Shown piece by piece: positions 7,842 through 17,093 of a stretch of 64,000 nucleotides of DNA. Position 1 is the stretch's first letter. Every line of letters begins with the position of its first letter. The position numbers and the translations under genes were made by a program. Origin of the DNA: Oxynema aestuarii AP17 (GTDB lineage Bacteria; Cyanobacteriota; Cyanobacteriia; Cyanobacteriales; Laspinemataceae). Location of the stretch: contig NZ_CP051167.1 of NCBI RefSeq assembly GCF_012295525.1, positions 372,001 to 436,000 of the forward strand, written 5' to 3'. The notes under the pieces were generated by a model. The model worked only from the letters and a program-made list of their open reading frames with translations. It was not told where the DNA came from and did no database searches.

Positions 7842-9572
7842 TTAGTGAATTCCGCCCCCTCGACCCTGGCGCCGCTTGAACGAGCCGATATTCCTAGGGA
7901 GTCGCTCTGCAATCGCCGCCCCGATTTTGGATGATTTTGACCTTAATTCGCCATTTTTACCGAAAAATAGAGGATTTTTAGCCCTTTTTAGCTTAATCTG
8001 ACTTTCTTCTCGTCCCCAGTGCATCAGACTCACGGCAATATGGAGAGTGACAAAGGCGATCGCCGTCGCGATCGCGTCGAAAAGGCTGACCCGGGAGATC
8101 GCGCCAAGATAGAGTGCGATCGGGACGACCCACCATCCTCGAATCGGTAAGGACGATCGCCCGCCCCGGCGGTAATATACGTGAGACTCTGCCCTCGGGA
8201 ACCCCCATCGCACGTCTGGGTTGCCGACGATCGCGATCGTGGCGGCGATCGTGCCGAAGGTCATTCCTTTTCCAGAAAATACCGTTGCTACAATTAAGCC
8301 TACGACGAGGGCGGCGATCGCGGCCATCTCGGGGCGATCGCGCGGTTGTGTAATGTCCGGGGCGGCTGCGGTTCGGAGTTCGAGGGCGATCGCGTAGGTC
8401 GGCGGTTCGCTATTGCAGCGCAAAATCAGTTGACGGCGATAACATTCGTCCGGACTCAGTTGACGGGGATTGACGGTGACTTGGCAGTCAAAAAAGTTAC
8501 TTTTAAAATGACTCGGTTTAAACGAAATCCAGGGGTGTGCTTCCGGCGTGTGAGGGGGATCGTTCGGATGGGGGGCGACTTCCCAACTCCCTTCGAGAAC
8601 CGTTCCGGGCATTTCGTTGCCGATGGTAATCGTTTGAGTAACCGAGTGAGTGAGATCGGAGGCGTGGAGTTCGAGGCGATCGTGACTGAGTTGGATTTGA
8701 GGGGTGCGGACGGCGGCGGCGGGGGCGATCGCCCGCAGGGCGGCGATCGCGTCGAGGTAGCGCCGTTCGGGGTCGGGATCGGTCAATTTTTGCAGCCACC
8801 TGCCAAAGGGCGAATTGGGCGACGGTCCCCAGGTCGGCCAGGGCGTTATCTCACTTTGGGTAATCTGCTTCAGGGCGGGGCGATTCTCCTTTGGAGACCC
8901 TAGGCGATCGCCGAGTAACGACCTAGGAAGATCCACCGGGGCGAACCCTGCCAAGATCGTAACGCCGAGGCTGTAGAGATCGGAGCCTTTGGCGAAGGGG
9001 GCGCCCCGCCGCACTTCTGGGGCGAGAAAAGGATCGTCCGCCGTGAAATCGACGCCCGCGATCGCAAACCCCACTAAATAAACCTTAAATTGGCGATCGA
9101 TTAGCAGGTTTTCGGGTCGGATGTCCCGATGCAAGATCGGGGCAATTCGCTCTTGTAAGGCGACCAAAATTTTAAGTATTGAAATCGCTATTTTCTCGAT
9201 CTTTTCGATCGGCAAACCAGCATAATCGTCTAAAGATTTACAACAGCGATAATCGCGAACTAAATAAATATTATCTTTCAGGATAAAACTATCGCGATAA
9301 CGCAAAATATGAGGATGGCGTAAATAGGTTAACTCTTGAGTTTTTAAATTAATTTTATCCTCGTATTCCTCCGAGTTTCCTGGGGGGTGAGCCGGGAGTT
9401 TTTCGATCGCCACCAGGGGGTTGGAAATGTCTTTTTGGGGGCGATCGCACCCGTGAAAACTTGGAATCGCGAGATAGGTAACCCGGCGATTGCCCCGGTT
9501 CGGACGGAGTGAGGAAATCACTTGATAGCCGAAGTCGGACAAGTCTGGCAGTTGACCGAAAGATTGCATCAT
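7842..9572 (-). CDS. Membrane-anchored Ser/Thr pseudokinase
   Basis: 576 aa from the ATG at 9572; a TTG 69 bases upstream is less likely. A Hanks-type kinase fold occupies about 15-310: HRD catalytic loop intact (H148-R149-D150 with N155) and an APE motif at 184-186. However, the magnesium-binding DFG is GFA (168-170), and the VAIK motif reads VAIEK (54-58). That makes a classical phosphotransfer mechanism unlikely, so I call it a pseudokinase. A beta-rich middle domain (about 315-430, a possible Ig-like fold) precedes two or three C-terminal membrane helices (about 440-475 and 500-540) and a basic tail. This order, kinase then membrane, is unusual because sensory kinases usually end outside the membrane. 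Confidence 0.78.
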   Translation of the reverse strand: MMQSFGQLPDLSDFGYQVISSLRPNRGNRRVTYLAIPSFHGCDRPQKDISNPLVAIEKLPAHPPGNSEEYEDKINLKTQELTYLRHPHILRYRDSFILKDNIYLVRDYRCCKSLDDYAGLPIEKIEKIAISILKILVALQERIAPILHRDIRPENLLIDRQFKVYLVGFAIAGVDFTADDPFLAPEVRRGAPFAKGSDLYSLGVTILAGFAPVDLPRSLLGDRLGSPKENRPALKQITQSEITPWPTWGPSPNSPFGRWLQKLTDPDPERRYLDAIAALRAIAPAAAVRTPQIQLSHDRLELHASDLTHSVTQTITIGNEMPGTVLEGSWEVAPHPNDPPHTPEAHPWISFKPSHFKSNFFDCQVTVNPRQLSPDECYRRQLILRCNSEPPTYAIALELRTAAAPDITQPRDRPEMAAIAALVVGLIVATVFSGKGMTFGTIAATIAIVGNPDVRWGFPRAESHVYYRRGGRSSLPIRGWWVVPIALYLGAISRVSLFDAIATAIAFVTLHIAVSLMHWGREESQIKLKRAKNPLFFGKNGELRSKSSKIGAAIAERLPRNIGSFKRRQGRGGGIH

Positions 9573-9829
9573 CGAGTAAATAAAACTTAAAAATAAATGG
9601 CGATCGCCAATTCCTCGCCAGCTCGCTTTTAAAAAAAACAATTGTAAAATCTAATTTTTCGGATTCCAACCCGGAGGCGATCGAAAAAGATTCAAAATTG
9701 TTAATCACCCAAATGGGTGAAGATTTGAGTCGTTCTAGAATAGACAATTAGCATTTTACCCTGTCTGTCGTAGGAAATGCAAAGTAGCGAGTCGATCGGG
9801 CGATCGTCTCGCTCCACGGAGAAATAATC

Positions 9830-10756
9830 ATGGGACTTCATTCAAGTTCGGGGCGGTGGCGCTTGGGGCTGGCGCTTTCCCTGGTGACCGCTTTTTTGTG
9901 GGGAATTCTACCGATCGCCCTCGAAATTACCCTGCAAGGACTCGATGTCTATACCGTGACCTGGTTTCGGTTTTCGATCGCCTTTGGAATTCTCGGGCTT
10001 TATTTAGCGGCGCGCCAGCAATTGCCTCCCCGGGCGAAATTGCGGGTCACTTCGTGGAAACTACTCGCCGTCGCCACCGTATTTTTAGCCATTAATTATT
10101 TATTTTACTTGCAAGGTTTGGCGCAAACCTCCCCCGCCAACGCTCAAGTGCTAATCCAACTCGCCCCCGTGTTGATGGGAGTCGGGGCGATCGTCATTTT
10201 CAAAGAACGTTACACCTTGCAACAGTGGGTGGGCGTCGGGGTTCTCAGCACCGGATTCGTGTTGTTTTTCCACGAACAGCTCAAAATGGCGATCGCCAAC
10301 GCTTCGACCTACCTCCTCGGCAATCTAATTCTCGTCATTGCTGCCGCCACTTGGGCCGTGTACGCCCTCGCCCAAAAGCAACTCTTACAACAATTGCCGT
10401 CTTCTAATATCATGCTCCTCATTTATGGGGTCTGTAGCGGACTGTTTGCCCCGTTGGCCTCCCCCCACTTGTTAGGAAATTTAACCCCGTTACAGGGCGC
10501 TACATTGCTGTTTTGCGCCTTAAATACGGTGGTCGCTTACGGCGCGTTTGCCGAAGCGCTGGAACATTGGGACGCTTCCCGGGTGAGTGCGATTTTGGCG
10601 ACGACGCCGATTGTCACGCTGGTCGGGGTCACTCTGATGGGGCAGTTTTTACCGAGGTTAATCGAAGCGGAACATCTAACGTATGGAGCGATTGTCGGAG
10701 CACTTTTGGTGGTTTTCGGTTCGATGTCGATCGCCCTGGGGCGGAAGGGAGTGTAG
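9830..10756 (+). CDS. EamA/DMT-family transporter
   Basis: 308 aa with ten predicted membrane helices formed by two EamA repeats (about 15-145 and 160-300), the layout of the drug/metabolite transporter superfamily. Landmarks are VTAFLWGILPIALE in the first helix, the end of repeat one VLIQLAPVLMGVGAIVIFKERYTLQQW, and ASRVSAILATTPIVTLVGV in repeat two. The start is ATG with GGAGA nine bases upstream. It exports an unknown metabolite or amino acid across the inner membrane. It is divergent from the pseudokinase gene. Confidence 0.92.
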   Translation: MGLHSSSGRWRLGLALSLVTAFLWGILPIALEITLQGLDVYTVTWFRFSIAFGILGLYLAARQQLPPRAKLRVTSWKLLAVATVFLAINYLFYLQGLAQTSPANAQVLIQLAPVLMGVGAIVIFKERYTLQQWVGVGVLSTGFVLFFHEQLKMAIANASTYLLGNLILVIAAATWAVYALAQKQLLQQLPSSNIMLLIYGVCSGLFAPLASPHLLGNLTPLQGATLLFCALNTVVAYGAFAEALEHWDASRVSAILATTPIVTLVGVTLMGQFLPRLIEAEHLTYGAIVGALLVVFGSMSIALGRKGV

Positions 10757-10827
10757 ATTTTAGAGTGTAGAGTTGAGATTGACGGGGTCGGGCGTTTGTC
10801 GCGAACGGCTCTCGATTTCTCTAGATC

Positions 10828-13800
10828 CTACTCCCCAAGCTCGATCGCCCCGAGGGCTTTTAAAGTCGCTTTGCGGGCGGGACTCAATCCGGTGACTCCG
10901 GCGATCTTCATGCCTTCGTAAAGGCGTTGGGGTCTCAGGGAGAGAGTACAGTCTCCGGTGGCGAGATTCCAGACTTTGAGGGTTTGATCTTGGGAACCAC
11001 TGAGCAAAGTTTGGCCGTCGGGACTGGGGGCTAAAGACCAGACGGGGCCGCGATGACCGTCGAAGATGCGATCGCACCGTCCGGTTTCGAGATTCCAGAG
11101 GCGGATCGTGCGATCGATGCTACTGCTGGCGAGACGCAAGGGGGCGGGGGATTCGGCGCCGCTTACGGGAGGACAGAAGACGACGGACCAGACTAAACTC
11201 TCGTGTCCTTGCAAGGGGCGATCGCCCTGTCCGGTTTCGAGATTCCAGAGGCGGATCGTGCAGTCCTCGCTAGCACTGGCGAGGGTGCGACCGTCCGGGG
11301 AGAAACTGACGGCGCAGACAAAACCCTCGTGTCCGAATAAAGTTTTCAAACATGCGCCACTGGCGACATCCCAGAGACGCACGCTGTGGTCGGCGCTGGC
11401 GCTGGCGAGGGTGCGACCGTCCGGGGAAAAGGCGACGCCGAGGACCCAGCTTTGATGTCCGCGCAACCATTTGAGGACGCGCCGATCGCGGGTATCCCAG
11501 AGGCGGATCGTGCCGTCGGCGCTGGCGCTGGCGAGGGTTTGACCGTTGGGGGAAAAGGCGAGCGATCGCACGGATCCGGTATGACCGGGGAAGGTCGGAT
11601 AGGGGCGATCGCGATCGCAATCGTACAGCCAGATCGTCTCGTCTTCGCTCCCACTGGCGAGTAACTGTCCGTCCGGAGAAAAGGCGAGAGTCCGAATTGG
11701 TTTGTGATGGTGTTGCAAGGTTTCCAACCAGCGTCCGCCGTGGACATCCCACAAGGAAATCAGCCCGTCGGCGCCCCCACTGGCGATCGTGTCGCCTTGG
11801 GGACTGAAGGCGACGGCCCAAACCGCATTGGTATAACTTTTGAGAGTTTGCAGGGGTTCGAGGCGCCGATCGCCCACCTGAGCGAGTTTGACCACTTGTT
11901 TGTCACTGGCGGCGATCGTGCTGCCGTCGCGACTCCACGCCACGGACCAGACTTGTCCGGAAAATTCGGATAAGTAGCGATCGCGCCGTCGGGTGTCGAG
12001 ATCGAAGCAATCGACGCGATCGCCGTCGCCGACGAGCAGGCGGCGCCCGTTTCCCGGGGCAAAGGCGATCGACCAGACCAACTGCAAATCGCCTTCCCAG
12101 GTTTGAGTACACCGTCGGGTTTTGAGATCCCAAACGCAAATCCGTTGGGCTTCGCAACTCGCCAAGCCACGACCGTCGGGAGTAAAACTCAAGCCGGAAA
12201 TCTGGCTGGTATGTCCGCGTAGCACGCCAACGCACGTGTCACTCTGGCATTTCCAGAGGCGGATCGTGCGATCGGCGCCGCCACTGGCGAGCAGTTCGCC
12301 ATCGGGAGAGAACGCCAAACAATCGACCAGATCCTCGTGTCCGCTTAAGGTCGCGCGGCATTCTCCACGGTCGAGATCCCAGAGTTTGACCGTGCGATCG
12401 CTGCTGCAACTGGCGAGAGTGCGACCGTCCGGGCTGAAGGCGATCGCCCACACCCAATCCCGGTGACCTTGGAAGATCGCGATCGCCCGCGCTTGCGACC
12501 CGCGAACCTCCCAGAGGCGGATCGTCGAATCAAAACTACAAGTGGCCAACCGTCCCCCGTCGGGGGCAAACGCCACCCCCCACACCGTGCTGCTGTGACC
12601 GGGAGTGGACAACAGGGGTTGACCGTCGCGGGTATTCCACAACCGGATCTCGCCATCCACATGTCCCGTGACTAAGGTGTGCCCGTCGCCACTGAGAGCG
12701 ATCCCGTAAACGTTGCCGAAGTTTTCGCTAAAGACAGATTTCGATAAATTGCTGTGGCTGAAATCGACCCCGCGCAGGTTGACCCCTTGGAAATCGGCTT
12801 GCCAGATCGTGAGGTGAGATAAATTATATCCCGTTAATTCGACATTTAAATCAATTAACAGATTGAGAATATTGCCCGCCAAATAGCCGCCAGAACTCGA
12901 AGCATCTTCGCGCAAACAGGCGAGCAGTTGACGCAGAAGGGTAGATAAGGTGTCTTTTCCGCCAAAATGGGCGAGCAGTTGTTCGGCGATCGGTTTTAAA
13001 ATTAAGTCGCGCTGGCATTGGCGCAAGGCATCCCGGGCTTCCGCCTGGATGAGGGGATGGGATTTAAACAGGTGGATCGAGTCGAGACAAGCCGATTCGC
13101 AGGCGATCGCCACTTCTTCCGTCACCGTTTCGATCAGGCGATCGCTGACATATTCCATCACCGCAGGTTGCAGGGTAAATTCCTGTCCGGCGGCGGTTCG
13201 GCGCATTTCGATCAGCGATCGCCACCCGATAAATTCCAACGCTTCCAGGATGCGACTCGATCGCGCCGGAGGAACCAGATTGGCGCTCAATTGAGCGACT
13301 CCCATCGGTTCGCGGGCGATCGCCAACCAGTAGAGAATCTGTTGTTCTAACGGCGAAAGTCGCTCGAATTGACGTTCTAATAAATTGCGAATCCCGTTAA
13401 AAACCGTCACCCCGCGATCGAGAAATTCGTCGAGATGTCCCGCAAATAATTCTTGAATCGAATTGGCGACAATTTTGAGAGCTAACGGATTACCTTGATA
13501 GGCGCGAATCAGTTCCCGCAACCGGGTTGACGACCCTTGCAACCCTTTGAGGTGGAGAATTTGTTCCCCCTCGCGATCGCCCAACCCGGTCAAATACCAC
13601 GATCGTACGGGTAAAAAATCCCCTTCCAACGCCGCAATCCCCTGGGGTTTTTCGCGACTGGTCAAAATTAAACAACTTTGACCGTCACTTTCCGCCAAGC
13701 GCCCGAAAAACTCCCCATATTCTCCATATTCCTCCCGATAGCGTCCTGCAGGACTCCCGGTTTTTAAAATCGTTTCGAGATTGTCGAGGACTAATAAAAC

Positions 13801-14478
13801 GCGCTGTTGTCGCAACAGCGCGATCGCCTCAACCATCAGTCCGTCCGTGGTTTTCGGCAATTTGCCGCCGCGATGACCCCCCGGCGCCAGTAACTGCAAC
13901 AGTTGAGTCAACCACTGCTCGATCGGCGGCGGATTGTGCAGCGATCGCCATAAAATTGCGTCAAAATGGGGTTGTAACCGTCGCGCCAATGTCGTCGCCA
14001 ACGACGTTTTACCGATTCCTCCCATCCCCAAAATCACCACCAACCGACAGCGATCGTCGAGAATCCACTCCTGCAGCGTCTTTAACTCCCGTTCCCGCCC
14101 GTAAAATTCCGAAACATCCACCGCTTCCCCCCAATCTTGTCGGGGTTCCCGCCGCGCCACCTCTTGCACCCCCGGTTGGGTATAGTCCTCGTGTTCGAGT
14201 TCGAGATCGAACACCTCAAACAGCAGTTTTAACGAACTTTCATCGACCCGACCTTTTCCCCGCAAAATCTTGCGTACCGTCGTTGCGTGCAACCCTTGCG
14301 ACCCGATTAATTGGGTTCGTTCCGCAATTTTGGGCGCCGTATATTTAATCCCCGTTTCTGCTTCAATTTCTGCAATCCGATCCTTGAGCTTTTCCGCACC
14401 CGCCGCCGTCAAAACATAACCGCGATCGCGTTTAGATCGCTTCGATGGTGAGGAGTGGGATGGGGTTGCAGAAGTCAT
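10828..14478 (-). CDS. STAND ATPase: N-terminal HTH-like domain, NB-ARC, pentapeptide stretch, 14 WD40 repeats
   Basis: 1216 aa. Residues about 20-100 form a small helical, helix-turn-helix-like domain (LTAAGAEKLKDRI, TVRKILRGKG) found at the start of many cyanobacterial STAND proteins. The NB-ARC NTPase follows: P-loop GMGGIGKTS at 151-159, Walker B RVLLVLDNLETI near 225, and a winged-helix region (PLEQQILYWLAIAREP). After a helical arm come pentapeptides (ADFQGVNLRGVDFSHSNL) and then 14 WD40 blades, enough for two seven-blade propellers. WD40 probably senses a ligand and NB-ARC switches by nucleotide-dependent oligomerisation. The effector is unclear, because the N domain looks DNA- or protein-binding rather than enzymatic. 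Roles in regulated cell death or phage defence are known for relatives, but that is inference here. Confidence 0.92.
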   Translation of the reverse strand: MTSATPSHSSPSKRSKRDRGYVLTAAGAEKLKDRIAEIEAETGIKYTAPKIAERTQLIGSQGLHATTVRKILRGKGRVDESSLKLLFEVFDLELEHEDYTQPGVQEVARREPRQDWGEAVDVSEFYGRERELKTLQEWILDDRCRLVVILGMGGIGKTSLATTLARRLQPHFDAILWRSLHNPPPIEQWLTQLLQLLAPGGHRGGKLPKTTDGLMVEAIALLRQQRVLLVLDNLETILKTGSPAGRYREEYGEYGEFFGRLAESDGQSCLILTSREKPQGIAALEGDFLPVRSWYLTGLGDREGEQILHLKGLQGSSTRLRELIRAYQGNPLALKIVANSIQELFAGHLDEFLDRGVTVFNGIRNLLERQFERLSPLEQQILYWLAIAREPMGVAQLSANLVPPARSSRILEALEFIGWRSLIEMRRTAAGQEFTLQPAVMEYVSDRLIETVTEEVAIACESACLDSIHLFKSHPLIQAEARDALRQCQRDLILKPIAEQLLAHFGGKDTLSTLLRQLLACLREDASSSGGYLAGNILNLLIDLNVELTGYNLSHLTIWQADFQGVNLRGVDFSHSNLSKSVFSENFGNVYGIALSGDGHTLVTGHVDGEIRLWNTRDGQPLLSTPGHSSTVWGVAFAPDGGRLATCSFDSTIRLWEVRGSQARAIAIFQGHRDWVWAIAFSPDGRTLASCSSDRTVKLWDLDRGECRATLSGHEDLVDCLAFSPDGELLASGGADRTIRLWKCQSDTCVGVLRGHTSQISGLSFTPDGRGLASCEAQRICVWDLKTRRCTQTWEGDLQLVWSIAFAPGNGRRLLVGDGDRVDCFDLDTRRRDRYLSEFSGQVWSVAWSRDGSTIAASDKQVVKLAQVGDRRLEPLQTLKSYTNAVWAVAFSPQGDTIASGGADGLISLWDVHGGRWLETLQHHHKPIRTLAFSPDGQLLASGSEDETIWLYDCDRDRPYPTFPGHTGSVRSLAFSPNGQTLASASADGTIRLWDTRDRRVLKWLRGHQSWVLGVAFSPDGRTLASASADHSVRLWDVASGACLKTLFGHEGFVCAVSFSPDGRTLASASEDCTIRLWNLETGQGDRPLQGHESLVWSVVFCPPVSGAESPAPLRLASSSIDRTIRLWNLETGRCDRIFDGHRGPVWSLAPSPDGQTLLSGSQDQTLKVWNLATGDCTLSLRPQRLYEGMKIAGVTGLSPARKATLKALGAIELGE

Positions 14479-14557
14479 TTATGATTTATGATTTTTAGAT
14501 GTACGATTTTAGATTTATGATTGAGGACAGTGGGAATTAGAACTTAGCAGTTAAGCG

Positions 14558-15427
14558 TTAAAAGTCGTCATTTATTTCTTCCTCCCAAATCGAAGTTGCT
14601 GAAATATCCTCTAAATCCCCACTCATTTCAGAAGCACTTAAACCGCGATCGCCCAGTTCCTCGCGATCGCAACGGCGCGCAAACGGACAAAACTGACAAA
14701 CTTTTGAATCCTCAGCCACTTTCGGAAATGAGCTTTCCGATGAATAATTTTCCAACCATTCCGTCAACTCTGCCACCCGGCGATCGAGATCTTGACGAGT
14801 TTGTTCGTGTTGGCGGCGATCGTATTGAAAAAATAACTTTTGCGGCGTCATTTGGCGATCGCTTTTACGGTTCGACCCCGCCACCGACTGCACGAACCAA
14901 TAAGTCATCGAAATTTGTTCCGGTTGGTAATCACTCGTCTCCGCTAAAACAAACGGATACAGCCGCGTTTGCCAATTATTTTGAAGGTGCGATCGATCTT
15001 TGGCTAAAGGATAAGTTTTCCAATCAAAAATTTGCGCCCGATCCTCCTGTTCGACCAACAAATCGTAAATCACCACAATTTCGCACCGATCCAAACTCAA
15101 AACCCGACTGTGTTCGGCTTCTCGAAATAGCGATCGCTCTTCCATATTATTACTATTTAAAATATCTGGAACTGCATCGATTAACGCCTCGTAGCATTGT
15201 TGCATTTCAGGATTACCCGCTAATACAACTTCGACGGGTAACCCCAATTCGCGCTGTTGCATCAACAAGTGAAACTGACGCCCCCACTCCATCCGTTCTT
15301 TTTGCTTCGGAGAAATTGGCGAAGATAAATTATCGAGATAACTCAGTTTAAATTTCCGCGCGCAAGTTTCCAGGATATTTAGTTTTCCTTGAGACAATCT
15401 AATGTTTGCTGGAGCAGAATAAATCAT
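14558..15427 (-). CDS. PD-(D/E)XK nuclease family protein with Fe-S cysteines (RecB/Cas4-like)
   Basis: 289 aa. The RecB-type nuclease motifs are present: G-x-x-x-H around 49-53 (GRQFH), D122 in VVIYDLLVE, and D135-W136-K137 in IFDWKT. C22 together with C244, C247 and C253 (CQFCPFARRC) matches the split four-cysteine [4Fe-4S] binding seen in AddB and Cas4 nucleases. An acidic C-terminal tail follows. It probably cuts or resects DNA, but no helicase, cas gene or repair partner is next to it. It follows the STAND gene on the same strand, 79 bases upstream of it. Confidence 0.85.
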   Translation of the reverse strand: MIYSAPANIRLSQGKLNILETCARKFKLSYLDNLSSPISPKQKERMEWGRQFHLLMQQRELGLPVEVVLAGNPEMQQCYEALIDAVPDILNSNNMEERSLFREAEHSRVLSLDRCEIVVIYDLLVEQEDRAQIFDWKTYPLAKDRSHLQNNWQTRLYPFVLAETSDYQPEQISMTYWFVQSVAGSNRKSDRQMTPQKLFFQYDRRQHEQTRQDLDRRVAELTEWLENYSSESSFPKVAEDSKVCQFCPFARRCDREELGDRGLSASEMSGDLEDISATSIWEEEINDDF

Positions 15428-15505
15428 AGATAGAAATTTTATCTTTTATCTTTTATTTTTTATCTTTTATAGCGCTTCTCGCAAAGATGCGATCTTCTTT
15501 TTGAA

Positions 15506-15530
15506 GAGTGCGAGCTAGAAGCTCGCACTC
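15506..15530. repeat. Short palindrome
   Basis: GAGTGCGAGCT and AGCTCGCACTC are perfect 11-base arms around AGA. It lies in the 320-base gap between the nuclease and fibrillin genes. No T-run follows, so it looks like a member of the dispersed palindrome class rather than a terminator. Confidence 0.55.
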
Positions 15531-15655
15531 CTGGATTCATTTTTATCTACCTACCTCACTAATCTGAGAAACGCTTTTTTATCTTTTAGCTTGAAACATT
15601 AATGCTTCTGTCCTGTTTTTCTCCGCAGCGCGTCAAAAGATCGCCCTACGGACTT

Positions 15656-15732
15656 AAACTTTTAACTCTTAACTTTTAACTTTTAACTCTTAACTTTTAA
15701 CTTTTAACTCTTCACTCTTCACTCTTCACTAA
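15656..15732. repeat. Heptamer-type tandem repeats (TTAACTT / TTAACTC / TTCACTC)
   Basis: About ten consecutive 7-base units alternating TTAACTT and TTAACTC, ending in TTCACTC copies, fill the end of the 15428-15747 gap. The start of the same gap has imperfect ATCTTTT repeats. These match the short tandemly repeated repetitive (STRR) heptamers known from filamentous cyanobacteria. I see no gene in this gap. Confidence 0.75.
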
Positions 15733-15747
15733 AAAAGAGTCATTTCC

Positions 15748-16338
15748 CTATCCCTTCGTCAACACAAAAACACTCCCTTCATTCCCCCGGGCAATGCGTA
15801 AATCTTCATCGAGATAAGTAATATCGATCCAACCGCGACGAGTTTGGGAATTGATTTTAAAATCGAGGGCTAAAAACTTGCGATCGCCCTCAATTTCTTC
15901 GATCAAGCGATCGGGGGATTGATAACCGATCGCCCGTTGTAAACCGACGATCGAGCGTAAAAACTTGACCGCCACTCGGCGTTCGGAAATCGCTTCAAAT
16001 TCCGCAACGACGGCGATCGCCCCTTCCAGAAAAGGTAAACTGGCCACTTCGGCAATATTGTAAATTCTGCCGCGATCGAGGCGAACACATTGATAAATTT
16101 CGCGCAAACTTGTTAGCGGGAAGCGATCGATTCCTAAAAGCTCTTGGCTGGTCGTGTAGCGCAGACGCCAATTCCCATCGAGTAAAACTTTCGCCGAGTC
16201 TAAAGGACGCGGGTTCGGATTGCGGTCTTCCAATTGAGAAATCAACGCCAGAATGGCGAGATTGTCTGATTTCGTAGCGAGTAAACCGCGATTTTTAGCG
16301 GCGATCGCGCTGAGTAAATCGAGTTTTCCGACAGTCAT
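15748..16338 (-). CDS. PAP/fibrillin family protein (plastid lipid-associated)
   Basis: 196 aa. The N-terminal helix (KLDLLSAIAAKNRGLLATKSDNLAILALISQLEDRNP) followed by the beta-rich LLDGNWRLRYTTSQELLGI and the closing WIDITYLDEDLRIARGNEGSVFVLTK are hallmarks of PF04755. Cyanobacterial and plastid fibrillins are lipocalin-like proteins that associate with thylakoid membranes and lipid bodies and help photoprotection. Its exact ligand is unknown. The length is normal for a cyanobacterial member. Confidence 0.92.
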   Translation of the reverse strand: MTVGKLDLLSAIAAKNRGLLATKSDNLAILALISQLEDRNPNPRPLDSAKVLLDGNWRLRYTTSQELLGIDRFPLTSLREIYQCVRLDRGRIYNIAEVASLPFLEGAIAVVAEFEAISERRVAVKFLRSIVGLQRAIGYQSPDRLIEEIEGDRKFLALDFKINSQTRRGWIDITYLDEDLRIARGNEGSVFVLTKG

Positions 16339-16716
16339 CAGCTTTGCCCTAACCCTGAGTCATACCATATTGTTATAAAGTTTATCCCATTATCCCATTA
16401 TCGATTGGCAACGGCGATCGCCCGTCAAGCGCCCAATCCAACTCGGATCCCGTGCGATCGCCTTCCGGTCAACCCAGATCCCCCCTCGAATCAGGTAAAA
16501 TGACCGCGATCGTCGCTCTGCCTAAGAACGCACCATATTCCATCCTCAAACGATCTAACGATCTAATGTTCCCCGGCTCATTGCTGACGGTTTCGATTCC
16601 CGGTTCCCCGAACGCTTATTATAGAATTGCCAATCCGACTCGCCGATTAGCCGTTGCCATTGATTGACAGCGAGCCCTTTCTAGAGTTCCATTAGTTTTA
16701 ATCTCAGGAGCGTTAG
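16339..16716. other. Intergenic region, no gene seen
   Basis: This 378-base stretch between the divergent fibrillin and DUF3134 genes contains a tandem TATCCCAT repeat near 16384-16401 and several HIP1 sites. A 71-codon frame at 16452-16667 has no ribosome site and no recognisable sequence. It must hold the promoters of both flanking genes, but I cannot assign them. Confidence 0.5.
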
Positions 16717-16953
16717 ATGTACAACCCCTCTTTACGCGAGGAACCTCGCAACAAAACGGCGGATGTGATTCCCCTCAAACAAGAAGTTTCGATTTTAGAT
16801 TGGTTGGAATCGACCGGACGGTTGATTGCTCGTGAAGAGACCGAAAAAGATTTTCTCGAAGAAGAAGAAGAAATCTCGGAGTTGATGTCCGGGGACGATA
16901 ACTCTTACGACGACATGGACGACGACTCCAGCGCTGACGAAGACGACGTTTAA
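16717..16953 (+). CDS. DUF3134 family protein
   Basis: 78 aa, ATG preceded by AGGAG. The N terminus (MYNPSLREEPRN, then VIPLKQEVSILDWLESTGRLIARE) is the conserved signature of this short, cyanobacteria-specific family. The C-terminal third is strongly acidic (EEEEEISE, then a DD/DE-rich end) and probably disordered. Function unknown. It precedes mraY on the same strand by 140 bases but probably has its own promoter. Confidence 0.9.
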   Translation: MYNPSLREEPRNKTADVIPLKQEVSILDWLESTGRLIAREETEKDFLEEEEEISELMSGDDNSYDDMDDDSSADEDDV

Positions 16954-17093
16954 GCTCGTTCGGGGAAGATCGATCGCCCCATCGATCGATCTTCCCCAAA
17001 AATGGCAACCGTAATTGTAATTAACCCTCGGACTGACCGGAGATGCACGGAGCGTCTTTGGATCTAAATGGTGTGGAGTAGGAGTGAAAGCCC

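Noticed and set aside
11066-12675. Several long frames antisense to the WD40 part of the STAND gene
   Set aside because: They are shadows produced by the repeated codons of WD40 blades and translate into repetitive, non-protein-like sequence.
16452-16667. 71-codon open frame between fibrillin and DUF3134
   Set aside because: No ribosome site, no recognisable sequence and poor protein-like composition.
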